In this document: piece by piece, positions 44,101 to 52,610 of the stretch
How the letters are laid out: each line of letters starts with the position of its first letter
Numbering within the stretch: the stretch's first letter is position 1
NCBI RefSeq assembly: GCF_900182695.1
Contig: NZ_FXTK01000012.1
Location: 54,854-118,853, forward strand
Source of the DNA: Paracoccus laeviglucosivorans
Lineage (GTDB): Bacteria > Pseudomonadota > Alphaproteobacteria > Rhodobacterales > Rhodobacteraceae
Reading direction: 5' to 3'
DNA: 64,000 nt
The notes under the pieces: model-generated
The model's database searches: none
Seen by the model: the letters and a program-made list of their open reading frames with translations, nothing else
What the model was told of the DNA's origin: nothing
Made by a program: the position numbers and the translations under genes

Positions 44101-45291
44101 ATGCTGCAGTCGGTCGGAAAGGCTTGGCGTATTCTGGGGCGCGAAGGCGTCTCGGGGGCGATGAACCGGGTGCGTCACCGCCGCGACGGTGTGCTGCTCA
44201 GCGATCCCGGAAACCGCCCCGAACGCTGTTTCGTGCTGCTGGGCGAAGGCGTGTTGAAAACGCAATTCCGGACCGAGCTGAAGCGGCGGCATCTGTTGTC
44301 GAAAGCGGAGGGACCGAAGGCCGCGCAAAAGATCGTCTTCAACCCGCTGCCCACGGAATTCGACGATACCTCGATCGCTGCGGCGGTGCTGGACGAAGAC
44401 TACCTGAACCGCATCCGCCCCGAGGATCATGAGATTTTGCAGGGCATCGCATCGGGCTGCGCGTTGATCGTCACCTCGGACGCTGCGCTGCGCCGCGCGT
44501 TGGCCCTGGGTGCGGCGCTGCGCGACATCAGCATCGTGCCGCAATCCGCCAAGCGTGCGGCGATCCGTTTGGCCATCGGGCGCTGGCTGGTTTATGCGGG
44601 GCTGATGCCGCCTGAAACATATCTGGACGATCTGCTGGCTTTTGCGCCGCCGATCCGCAGCCGGGGCCGGGTCTGCATCAGCCTGCCGGAATATCTGGAC
44701 CGCCGCGAAGGCTTTCTGGACGGCAATGCCGGCAATTTCGCGATGTTCAACGGCATCCGCATGTTGCCCGCATGGAAGGGCTGCGCCTGGAGCTACAAAG
44801 CCATAGCGACCAAGGCGCTGCAGTCGGGCGCGCGCCGCCTGACCATCTGCGAAGACGACGCCTTTTTCGGGGCGGATTTCCAGCAGTATTTCAATGCGGT
44901 CAATCGCTATCTGGACCGTGCCGACTGGGACGTCTTCAACGGCGTGATGACCCGCATCGAAGGACGACCCGAAATCATGATGCGCCGCAAGCTGGGCGCG
45001 AACCACATCATCCACACGCCCCATATGATGGGGATGGTGTTCAACGTCTACAACCGCACAGCGCTGGAATGGATCGCGGACTGGGATCCCCAAGGTGGCG
45101 GGGCACAGACGAACACGATCGACGAATGGCTGAACGCCATGCCGGGGCTGAAGGTGGTATCCGCCGTCCCATTCCTTGCCGGTCACCGCGAGGACGCGCA
45201 TTCGACCATATTCGGCTTCAAGAACACCCGCTATAGCGGCATGATCCGCGCGACCGAGCGCGAGATTCTGGCACTGGTCGATCCCGCCTAA
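44101..45291 (+). CDS. GT25-like glycosyltransferase-family protein
   Basis: 396 residues, no signal peptide. The first 200 residues are not recognised. The second half resembles GT25/LPS glycosyltransferases: VCISLPEYLDRREGFLDGNAGNFAMFNGIRM, WSYKAIATKALQSGARRLTICEDDAFFGADFQQYF (acidic EDDAFF motif in the place of a metal-binding DxD), and a His/Tyr-rich tail HSTIFGFKNTRYSG. The ATG at 44101 is used; a TTG eight codons upstream is an alternative. It is convergent with the polysaccharide genes to the right, so a role in decorating the same glycan is likely but not shown. Confidence 0.65.
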   Translation: MLQSVGKAWRILGREGVSGAMNRVRHRRDGVLLSDPGNRPERCFVLLGEGVLKTQFRTELKRRHLLSKAEGPKAAQKIVFNPLPTEFDDTSIAAAVLDEDYLNRIRPEDHEILQGIASGCALIVTSDAALRRALALGAALRDISIVPQSAKRAAIRLAIGRWLVYAGLMPPETYLDDLLAFAPPIRSRGRVCISLPEYLDRREGFLDGNAGNFAMFNGIRMLPAWKGCAWSYKAIATKALQSGARRLTICEDDAFFGADFQQYFNAVNRYLDRADWDVFNGVMTRIEGRPEIMMRRKLGANHIIHTPHMMGMVFNVYNRTALEWIADWDPQGGGAQTNTIDEWLNAMPGLKVVSAVPFLAGHREDAHSTIFGFKNTRYSGMIRATEREILALVDPA

Positions 45292-46892
45292 CTGCCAGCC
45301 ATCCGGCGATAATATACCGCCATCTTGTCGCGCAGCTTGACCTTCAGAAAGCGTGGCGCGGGCCATTGGAAAAAGCGTTCGTCACGCAGCTTTGCAACAT
45401 CGCGGCCCTGCACATCATGGACTGGACAGCCGCGACGGTCCGCCAGATGCGCCATAATGGCCGCGGCCGAGCCAAGCTCCATCCATGTCGGCTCCATTCG
45501 GATCGAGCCGAAGGCGACATGCGTGGCCGACACCCCGCAGACGGAAAAGAAGTTCCCGCAATCCTCGGGGTGGGGCAGCACGATCCATGCGGGCAGGGAA
45601 TAACGATGCGCATCCAGCGTAAAGAACATGCCTTCGCGCACGACATTCGTGCCGGAATGGTTCGCGCGCCAATGCACCGGCTTGCAATCAAGGTGATACT
45701 TCGCCTCGCATAGCGCGTCTTCGGGCGATGCGCCGCCGTTTTCGACGTCCTGCTGGCGAAAGACGTGCTGCCCCTGCAGCCTGCGCCCTTCGCGGACATA
45801 GACATCGGGGGGCAGATGCCCCGAGGTTTCATATTCATCGGCGGGCAGGCCGAAATCGGACATGAAATCGCGCACGCCCTGCGGCACCGATGCATCGGTC
45901 TGCATGAAATACAGCAGCGCCTGCGTATAGCGGCGAAACTCCTCGTTCAAAGCGCGGCGGCGGTCGGGCGATGCCTCTATCCAGCCTTGCGTCAGCACGG
46001 GATTGTTCAGCGGCGCGGCGGGGCCGGAATTCATGTCGAACTTGCCATTGGGCAGTGCGGCAAGGTTGAAATAGGCCGATTTCCATGTCGTCCCCAGCAT
46101 TGGAATCTGTTTGGCGGCAACGCGACCGTTGCGGATCGTCCGGCCCAGCAGGCGAAACAGCTCGAACCGCGAAAAATCGAAATTGGGGGGCGCGGTGATC
46201 GGAACCCTGTTCGCGGCGATATTCGTCAGGGTGGGGCGGATGCAATAGCTTTGCACCTGCATATCCGCAGCACCGACCGCATCCCATGACGGCGGCTGGA
46301 CAAAGGGCAGCAATGCACCATCCCGGCGCGGCATGATTTCGCGTCGCGAGGTCCATGGCAGCATGGCGCGATATGGCTGACGGCCCGCAAGCCCTTCGTC
46401 ATATTCATCACGCCCTTCGCGACCCAGCCGATGACGTATCCCGCCCATCGCCATAAGATCGCCCTCATATGATGCATCCACCCACCAGCGGCCCGTCACG
46501 CGATGGCCGTCCGACAACACGGCGGCGGTGATGCGGCGATCCTGACGCTGCACGCTGGCAATGTCGCGTTCGGTCGCCAGATGCACCTCGCTTTCGTCCA
46601 GCATGGCGCGGAACACCTTCAGCGCGATGCGGCTTTCGATGCGCGCGGGCAGGGTCGGCAGGGCATATTCGTCCCGCACGGCGCGGAAAAACTCCAGCGC
46701 GACACCGTTGATCAACGAATCGTTCAGGATGTCGGCGGCATTCAACCCCGATGTCATCATGCCGCCCACCCGCGATGACGGCTCGACCAGCAAGGTGCGC
46801 AGCTTCAGCCGCGCGCCGGTGATGGCGGCCATGATGCCCGCAGGCGTGGCACGATAGACCACAAGGTCATAGTTCTGGCGTAGGATCGGCAA
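45288..46892 (-). CDS. FAD-dependent oxidoreductase (FAD_oxidored family)
   Basis: 534 residues. The N-terminus YDLVVYRATPAGIMAAITGARLKLRTLLVEPSSRVGGMMTSGLNAADI is that of the PF12831 family, and GRWWVDASYEGDLMAMGGI is the second FAD-binding block. The usual GGTPAG loop reads RATPAG, so the first glycine of the dinucleotide motif is lost. The start is a TTG at 46892, with AAGGG 9 bases before it and the preceding methyltransferase stop only 4 bases away, indicating coupling. It lies within the capsule locus, so it may oxidise a sugar or lipid intermediate; the substrate is unknown. Confidence 0.75.
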   Translation of the reverse strand: MPILRQNYDLVVYRATPAGIMAAITGARLKLRTLLVEPSSRVGGMMTSGLNAADILNDSLINGVALEFFRAVRDEYALPTLPARIESRIALKVFRAMLDESEVHLATERDIASVQRQDRRITAAVLSDGHRVTGRWWVDASYEGDLMAMGGIRHRLGREGRDEYDEGLAGRQPYRAMLPWTSRREIMPRRDGALLPFVQPPSWDAVGAADMQVQSYCIRPTLTNIAANRVPITAPPNFDFSRFELFRLLGRTIRNGRVAAKQIPMLGTTWKSAYFNLAALPNGKFDMNSGPAAPLNNPVLTQGWIEASPDRRRALNEEFRRYTQALLYFMQTDASVPQGVRDFMSDFGLPADEYETSGHLPPDVYVREGRRLQGQHVFRQQDVENGGASPEDALCEAKYHLDCKPVHWRANHSGTNVVREGMFFTLDAHRYSLPAWIVLPHPEDCGNFFSVCGVSATHVAFGSIRMEPTWMELGSAAAIMAHLADRRGCPVHDVQGRDVAKLRDERFFQWPAPRFLKVKLRDKMAVYYRRMAGS

Positions 46893-46896
46893 AGAT

Positions 46897-47736
46897 TCAG
46901 CCCTTGATCAGCACGCCGAAACGCTTGTTCACGATGCAGACAAAATCGTGATGCTCCATCCGCATCATGGCGCGGAACCCTTCGCGGGCGGATTCGGAAT
47001 AGGACAGATCATCCACCACAATCATGGATTTCGGTGCCATCCAGCCCACCAGCGATTTGAAGCTGCGCAGCAGCGCGTCCTTTTCATGCATGGCGTCGAT
47101 AAAGGCGAACCCGATCTGCGCCGTGCCCGCAAGCTGACGCGCAAAGCCCGCGAAATCGCCCTGCACGACCCGAGAGCCGGGATCGATCAGAACGACCGAT
47201 GCCTGCGCCAGTCGCGCATATTCCGAAATTTCAAAGGAAATCAGCGTGCTGCCTTCCTTTCCGCGGGTCGCCGCTGCCAGATACATCGACGAGATGCCAA
47301 AGCCCGCGCCATCCTCGACGATCAGGCGGGGATCGGCGGCGCGGGCCAGATTGTGCAGCACCGCACCATAGGCGGGCGAAATCGCCAGCGTGTCCGACGA
47401 CACCATCCCCGGCCCTTCGCGCCCGGCATGGGCATTGCCGCCATAAGACCCGTGCAGCGGATGCGGCGCATAATGACGCAGCACCGCGCGGCGATGGGCG
47501 ATGACCGAAAGCACCTCGGCATCCAGCGGCTTTTCGATCACCTTGCGAAAGCGCGCCCGATCCCATGTGGCCGAGTTTTCGCGCAGATATGTGACGGCGA
47601 ACCGCGCCGCCCCCGCTTTCGGTTCAGGGGCGGGGGCTTCGGCAGAAGCGGCCTCGGGGGTGGTGGGGGCTTCCTCGGGCGGATTGGTGTCGCCTGGAAT
47701 CTCGTCCATCATGGGAAAGGCCTTGGTGTCAGTCAC
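46897..47736 (-). CDS. Class I SAM-dependent methyltransferase-like protein
   Basis: 279 residues from a GTG start. The first 45 residues are Pro/Ala/Glu-rich and probably disordered. A Rossmann domain follows: IVEDGAGFGISSMYLAAATRGKEGSTLISFEISEYARLAQASVVL (SAM site with acidic Glu after strand 2), VVQGDFAGFARQL, IGFAFIDAMHEKDALLRSFKSLVGWMAPKSMIVVDDLSYS. This is the Methyltransf_24/TylF-like pattern, with FIDAMHE and VVDD metal-type acids often used for sugar O-methylation. It is in the polysaccharide operon, just upstream of the flavoprotein and downstream of a large pyruvyltransferase fusion. Confidence 0.78.
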   Translation of the reverse strand: MTDTKAFPMMDEIPGDTNPPEEAPTTPEAASAEAPAPEPKAGAARFAVTYLRENSATWDRARFRKVIEKPLDAEVLSVIAHRRAVLRHYAPHPLHGSYGGNAHAGREGPGMVSSDTLAISPAYGAVLHNLARAADPRLIVEDGAGFGISSMYLAAATRGKEGSTLISFEISEYARLAQASVVLIDPGSRVVQGDFAGFARQLAGTAQIGFAFIDAMHEKDALLRSFKSLVGWMAPKSMIVVDDLSYSESAREGFRAMMRMEHHDFVCIVNKRFGVLIKG

Positions 47737-47754
47737 GCGGTCCGCCTATGTTAC

Positions 47755-49728
47755 CTAGGAAAAGGTGAAGTTTGCCAGCCATTCCTGCGCATCCCGCCGC
47801 GTCTGCGCAGTCACCGTGAAGGGTGCGGCATCCAGCAGGGCAGGCAGGTCGATGGGCTTTTTCGCAAGCAGGAAACGGTCATGCGCAATGCTGTCATGGT
47901 CGATCGACAGGAATTGCGACAGATCGACCGCATCGGGCGCGCGGTCATGCCCGATCGACTGGTAATAGTCGTCGAACTTGATGCCATCGCCATGGATCTG
48001 GCTGGCCGAGTTGGTGACTGTCGCCAGACAGGCCGGGATGCCATAAGCCTGTGCGATGATGACCCCGTGCAACGAGGATGAGATGATGCGTTCGCAATCA
48101 TGCATTTCGTCCAGAAATGCCTCAATCTCATCATAGCCCAGACGGCGGATGTCGATGCGTTTCACGCCGGTTGCGACGGGCGTGGCCATCTCTTCATGCG
48201 TGAAATGCAGGATCAGGCCGGTCTTGTGGCGCGGCTTGGATTTGCGCGGATACAGGATCGGCAAAAGCCATGCCGGGTCGCCATAGACCTCGGGGCAGAT
48301 GCCGCCGTTTTCGATGATCAGATCGCGGGTCAGCGGGCCGCGCACCGCATGATAGGTCGCGCCTGCCGCCAGTGCATCGCGCGAATTGGGCGTGCCGCTG
48401 CCCCACACATGGCTGCCGTCCTTGGCGTATTTGATGACCGAGCCGATAGCGCAAAGCCCGACGCCGCGCCCGGCCCATTTCGGGGGGATGCCGGTCGCCT
48501 TTTCGACGATATAGGGGTTCACGATGTCGCCCAGATTGCCGGGATAGGGTTGCTCCCACCAGAAAAGCTGCACCCGGTCGGCTGCCGCCACGCCCTGCGC
48601 TTCGGCCCGGCGGTCCAGCGATGCGCGAAACAGGCGGCTGCGCGAAAAGCTGATGACGGCTTCGTTTCCGGTCTGGGCGATTTCGCTGAACAGCCGGTCG
48701 GCCTGTTCCCATTCGCCCTTGTCCAGCGCCTGAAGCAGCCGAAAGCGCAGCGCATATGGGAACAGGTCTTGGTTGTCGCGATAGCGTTCCAGATTGACTT
48801 CCAGAACAGCGGGATCATTGAACTTGGCCGAGATTTCCAGAAGCTTGTGATAGCTGCCGAAATCCTCGGGGTTGCGGGTCAACAGCGCGTGGTAATATTC
48901 GCAGACCTGCGCGCGCTTACCTTGGCGCGCTGCCTCGCGGATCAGGTCAAGGATGACGGCCTTCTGGCTTTCGGGGCGCAGGATGTCGGGGCTGTGCTGC
49001 AAGACCTTGCCCTTGAATTCCTTTACGTTTCCGCTGTCGCCATGCAGGAAATATGCGCCGGGATTTTCGGGATCCTGTGGCCGGGAAATATCATTGGGCG
49101 ACAGCACCAACAGGCGCGGACGCGCGGTCGTACGGCGAAACGCTTCCTCCAGGATATAATCGTCGGTGAAATCGCCCGTCGTATCCTGTTCGACCCGCTT
49201 GCATTCGTAAAGCAGCTCCAGCGTTTCGCGCGTATAGTTCAGGATCAGATAGCCCGGATGGAAACGACGCGCGTAAAGCGCGAAGTTTTCCTGCGGCAGA
49301 AAGCGAAAGCCGCGCATGAACACGCCTATGTCGTAAGATCGCCCAGCAAGGTTATCGACATTGCGCAAAAGCTTGGTGTCCACATCGACCCACATGATCG
49401 ACGCGCGGTGTTTCAGCAGCATCTTGCGATAAAAGCGAACCTTGGCACGGCAGATCTCGCTCCAGCTGGCGTCAGTGCGGAATGCGATGGGCTGAATATC
49501 GTGCCGCATGCCCAGTTCGTCGCAACGGGCGCGCAGCTCATTGGCCTTTTCTTCGTAATATCCGCCCTCGGTGTAAAAGCTGACAACGGTGATCCGGGGG
49601 CGCACAGGTTCGGTCCGGCCGCGCAGATAACGCAGCATGGAATCGGGCAGGAGTTTTTTGGCCAGTCGCACCGAAAACGGTGCGGGCGTAGGTCGGAAAA
49701 AGGCTGTGGTGGGCGTGGTTTCGGTCAT
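47755..49728 (-). CDS. Fusion of DxD glycosyltransferase-like and polysaccharide pyruvyltransferase domains
   Basis: 657 residues. The N-terminal part (about 45-250) looks like a nucleotide-sugar transferase: RITVVSFYTEGGYYEEKANELRARCDELG and the DxD motif in IMWVDVDTKLL at 115-117. A helical, TPR-like linker (about 255-385) follows. The C-terminal part (about 388-650) is a polysaccharide pyruvyltransferase domain (PF04230): LFWWEQPYPGNLGDIVNPYIVEKATG, VWGSGTPNS, YGDPAWLLPILYP and IISSSLHGVIIAQAYGIPA. AGGA precedes ATG 49728. A paralogue with the same plan lies at 52.6-54.4 kb. It probably adds a sugar and a pyruvyl ketal to a capsular glycan; both activities are inferred. Confidence 0.8.
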   Translation of the reverse strand: MTETTPTTAFFRPTPAPFSVRLAKKLLPDSMLRYLRGRTEPVRPRITVVSFYTEGGYYEEKANELRARCDELGMRHDIQPIAFRTDASWSEICRAKVRFYRKMLLKHRASIMWVDVDTKLLRNVDNLAGRSYDIGVFMRGFRFLPQENFALYARRFHPGYLILNYTRETLELLYECKRVEQDTTGDFTDDYILEEAFRRTTARPRLLVLSPNDISRPQDPENPGAYFLHGDSGNVKEFKGKVLQHSPDILRPESQKAVILDLIREAARQGKRAQVCEYYHALLTRNPEDFGSYHKLLEISAKFNDPAVLEVNLERYRDNQDLFPYALRFRLLQALDKGEWEQADRLFSEIAQTGNEAVISFSRSRLFRASLDRRAEAQGVAAADRVQLFWWEQPYPGNLGDIVNPYIVEKATGIPPKWAGRGVGLCAIGSVIKYAKDGSHVWGSGTPNSRDALAAGATYHAVRGPLTRDLIIENGGICPEVYGDPAWLLPILYPRKSKPRHKTGLILHFTHEEMATPVATGVKRIDIRRLGYDEIEAFLDEMHDCERIISSSLHGVIIAQAYGIPACLATVTNSASQIHGDGIKFDDYYQSIGHDRAPDAVDLSQFLSIDHDSIAHDRFLLAKKPIDLPALLDAAPFTVTAQTRRDAQEWLANFTFS

Positions 49729-49943
49729 CTGATCAGCTTCCTGCGAGGGGATTTCATCACCGCAAAGTTGCGGCATGTCGAAAGAATGATTAGGTCACTG
49801 CAAATCGGGCACTCATTCACTTTTTGCCGCGTCAGCAAAGACGGGAGGGGGCGGCACATACTGGTCCAGTCCGTTGATCGCGGACGTCTTGTCTTTTGCC
49901 TTGGGCCAATGCGCCGGCCCTGGGTCGTTGCTTTGGCCCGGAC

Positions 49944-50744
49944 CTAGCGTTGCGCAAGGTCGCGATGCCATTTCGTCAGAAGCGCAAGCCCGCTTCCGAA
50001 AAGCACGGTGGCAATCAGCACCACATAGATCGGCTCGACATATTCCGCGCGATAGGTCGAATAGAAACCCGAGCGGTTGGTGCCCACGATATGGATCAGC
50101 GGATTATACCAAAGCACGGTGCGGAACCCCTCGGGCATACTGTCGAAGGGGATAAAGATGCAGGAAATCAGGAATAGCGGGCGCGTGATGATCGCCCAGA
50201 CGTTCGCCCAGACGGGAAAGCGCCGCATCAGGAAACAGTTCGCGCAACCGACGCCAAGCGCCAGACCACCCGACATCAGGAACGCCAGAACGACCAGCGG
50301 CACGTTCACGATCAGCTCGACATTGTCGTACCAGATGATGCCTGTCAGCACGATGACAAAGACCATTGCGTGAACCATGCAGGCCAAAAGGAACCGCGCA
50401 AAGATCGCGTCGACAAAGGTGACGCCGGGATAGAACAACAACTGTTTTGAGAATTGCAGCGACTGCGCCACCTTTTTCGAGATGTCCAGAAACATCAGGA
50501 ACGGCAGCAGCCCCGTGGCATAGAACAGCGCAAAGCTGGACCCCATTGGCGGAATGCGCACGGCCAGCGAAAAGATCACCGTCAGCAGCGCGATGCCACC
50601 CACCGGCTCAAGGATGGTCCAGACGAAGCCGCCCGGCGATTTGCCGTAGGATGTGGACATCTCGCGAAACATCAGCGCGCTGATGGTGCGCCATGCCGGC
50701 CATTGGCGCAGCGGGTGATGTTGGGGCAAAAGACCTTGCTGCAT
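49944..50744 (-). CDS. Capsule ABC-2 export permease, KpsM-like
   Basis: About 266 residues with six membrane helices and the KpsM/Wzm/BexB pattern: LRQWPAWRTISALMFREMSTSYGKSPGGFVWTILEPVGGIALLTVIFS at the N-terminus, FYATGLLPFLMFLDISKKVAQSLQFSKQLLFYPGVTFVDAIFARFLL and PLFLISCIFIPFDSMPEGFRTVLWYNPLIHIVG. ATG 50744 has GAGGA upstream and starts 5 bases after the KpsT-like stop; an earlier ATG at 50765 has no ribosome site. It forms the membrane channel that exports the finished polysaccharide. Confidence 0.9.
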   Translation of the reverse strand: MQQGLLPQHHPLRQWPAWRTISALMFREMSTSYGKSPGGFVWTILEPVGGIALLTVIFSLAVRIPPMGSSFALFYATGLLPFLMFLDISKKVAQSLQFSKQLLFYPGVTFVDAIFARFLLACMVHAMVFVIVLTGIIWYDNVELIVNVPLVVLAFLMSGGLALGVGCANCFLMRRFPVWANVWAIITRPLFLISCIFIPFDSMPEGFRTVLWYNPLIHIVGTNRSGFYSTYRAEYVEPIYVVLIATVLFGSGLALLTKWHRDLAQR

Positions 50745-50748
50745 CGGC

Positions 50749-51429
50749 TCAGTCCTCGTCGTCATGGGCGCCGCTGGCGCCGATATTGGCCAGATGCGTC
50801 TCGATCGCTTCGTCCACATCCTCGAAATAAGTCAGGCGACCGTGGTGCAGCACCGCCGCTGATTTGCAGACCGACCGGATCATGCTCATGGAATGCGACA
50901 CCATGATCGCGCCGCTATTCAGCAAGCGGTTGCGGAAATAGGCTTGGCTTTTGTCGCGGAAATTACCGTCGCCGACCGATGTGACCTCATCGACCAGATA
51001 AGTGTCGAAATGGATGCCCATCGACACGCCAAAGGCCAGCCGCGACCGCATCCCCGACGAATAATGGCCGAAGGGCAGATACAGGTGATGCCCAAGGTCC
51101 GAAAACTTGGCGACGAACTGCAGAAGCTTCTCGGCGTCGATATTGTAGACGCGGGCGATGAAACGGGTGTTCTGCGCCCCCGTCAGGTCGGGGTGGAAAC
51201 TGCCCGCAAAGCCCACGGGCCATGACACGCTGCCGGTGGTCACGACCTTGCCGCGGTCCGGGCGCACGACACCCGCGATCATGCGCAGCAGCGTCGATTT
51301 GCCCGCCCCATTATGGCCCAGCAAGCCCACACTGGCCCCGGTCGGAAAAGTCACGTTCACATCGTGCGCCACCACGGTGGTGCGGCCGTTGACCGTGAAG
51401 CTTTTCGAAAGGTTCTCCAGCCGGATCAT
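50749..51429 (-). CDS. Capsule ABC export ATPase, KpsT-like
   Basis: 226 residues: Walker [20 protein letters not shown], the export-type signature YSSGMRSRLAFGVSMGIHFDTYLVDEV (replacing LSGGQ), and SHSMSMIRSVCKSAAVLHHGRLTYFEDVDEAIETH. Length and motifs match KpsT/BexA/CtrD, which power group 2 capsule export, rather than the longer Wzt of O-antigen systems. The ATG overlaps the KpsE-like stop (ATGA), and the gene directly precedes the permease gene. Confidence 0.92.
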   Translation of the reverse strand: MIRLENLSKSFTVNGRTTVVAHDVNVTFPTGASVGLLGHNGAGKSTLLRMIAGVVRPDRGKVVTTGSVSWPVGFAGSFHPDLTGAQNTRFIARVYNIDAEKLLQFVAKFSDLGHHLYLPFGHYSSGMRSRLAFGVSMGIHFDTYLVDEVTSVGDGNFRDKSQAYFRNRLLNSGAIMVSHSMSMIRSVCKSAAVLHHGRLTYFEDVDEAIETHLANIGASGAHDDED

Positions 51430-52598
51430 CAGTGGCGGTCGCGGTTTGAATAGCCGATCAGCACAAGGCTGAGCCAGCCGATAAAGATGAACACCGTCGC
51501 CAGCAACGTCACCATCAGACGGCGCGGCCGCGTCGCCGTTTCGGGTGTGGTCGGTTGCACGAAGGTAGCCAGATACCGGTTGTCCTGCTGTGATTTCGAC
51601 CGTGCCGCCTCGACCCCGGCCAGCGCGAGGCTGTAGCTTTTCTCGGCCAGTTCCAGATCAAGCTGCAGCTTGGTGTATTGGTCGATGACCGAACTGAACG
51701 TGACTTCGCCCTGCGGGCCGCCGACATAGCTTTGCTGTTCCTGTTCAATGCGCTGTTGTAGCACATTGACCCGCATCTGGGCCTGATTGACGCGCACATC
51801 CGCCGTGCCCTGCTGGCGCAGGGTCTCAAGCTGGATCATTGCCTCGGTCAGTTCCTGCGAAAGCCCGGTGACGATGGTGGCATTGGTGGCGACGACGGCC
51901 TGCGGGTCGATCAGCTTGTATTGGTCGCGGAACTTGGCCAGCGCGACGCGCGCATCTGCCAGTTGGCCTTCGGTCTGGTGCAGATCCCGCTGAGCATAGC
52001 GCAGCACGTTGTCGCGCGCCTCGTCCGAGATCGAGTTGACCAGCCGCGCCGCTGCCTTGTGCACCCCCTGCGAGATGCGGTTGGCATCTTCGGGCGTAAA
52101 GGCGCGGGCCTGGATCTCGGTCATGCCGGTCGCGGCATCGACGCTGATCGTGACCATCTTGCGCCAATAGGCGACCAGCTCCTCTTGGTTGGAACCGTCG
52201 TGCAATGCGAAGACCGGATCACCCGATGCCTTGGTAAAGATGCCGCGCAGGTCGATGTCTTGGTCAAGTTGTGCCACAAAATTCGGGCTGCGCAGGTATT
52301 TGTAAAGGATCTGCGCGTCGGTGGTGGCATTGCCCACCGACGACAGCCCGATCCCGGCCAGCAGCCCGACATTCTGCGCCTCTTCGTCGCGCACGACGAA
52401 TGAGACTTCGGACACATACTGATCCTTGGCAATGACGAACATATAGGTCGCAACCAGCAGCGACGGCAGCGCGAACAGCAGCATAAAGCTGCCAAGCAGC
52501 AGCGTGTGCTTTTTTGTCCAGACCGCACGCCCCACGGCAGGGGGGATGCGCGGATTGGCGGATTGCACCCGCGGCGGCGGCGTTTCCAGGTCTTTCAT
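51429..52598 (-). CDS. Capsule export inner-membrane protein, KpsE/BexC-like
   Basis: 389 residues with two membrane anchors: LLLGSFMLLFALPSLLVATYMFVIA near residues 33-55 and LMVTLLATVFIFIGWLSLVLIGY at the end. The periplasmic middle is long and coiled-coil rich (QRDLHQTEGQLADARVALAKFRDQYKLIDPQA; LTEAMIQLETLRQQGTADVRVNQAQMRVNVLQQRIEQEQQSYVGG). This matches the polysaccharide co-polymerase family that links the ABC exporter to the outer-membrane channel. The N-terminal Pro-rich tail is cytoplasmic. The partner outer-membrane protein (KpsD/BexD) is not found in the window. Confidence 0.9.
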   Translation of the reverse strand: MKDLETPPPRVQSANPRIPPAVGRAVWTKKHTLLLGSFMLLFALPSLLVATYMFVIAKDQYVSEVSFVVRDEEAQNVGLLAGIGLSSVGNATTDAQILYKYLRSPNFVAQLDQDIDLRGIFTKASGDPVFALHDGSNQEELVAYWRKMVTISVDAATGMTEIQARAFTPEDANRISQGVHKAAARLVNSISDEARDNVLRYAQRDLHQTEGQLADARVALAKFRDQYKLIDPQAVVATNATIVTGLSQELTEAMIQLETLRQQGTADVRVNQAQMRVNVLQQRIEQEQQSYVGGPQGEVTFSSVIDQYTKLQLDLELAEKSYSLALAGVEAARSKSQQDNRYLATFVQPTTPETATRPRRLMVTLLATVFIFIGWLSLVLIGYSNRDRH

Positions 52599-52610
52599 CG
52601 GTTCCCCTCC

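Noticed and set aside
48100..49947. A 615-codon plus-strand frame opposite the pyruvyltransferase fusion
   Set aside because: It is a shadow of the real minus-strand gene, with no recognisable domain and no ribosome site.
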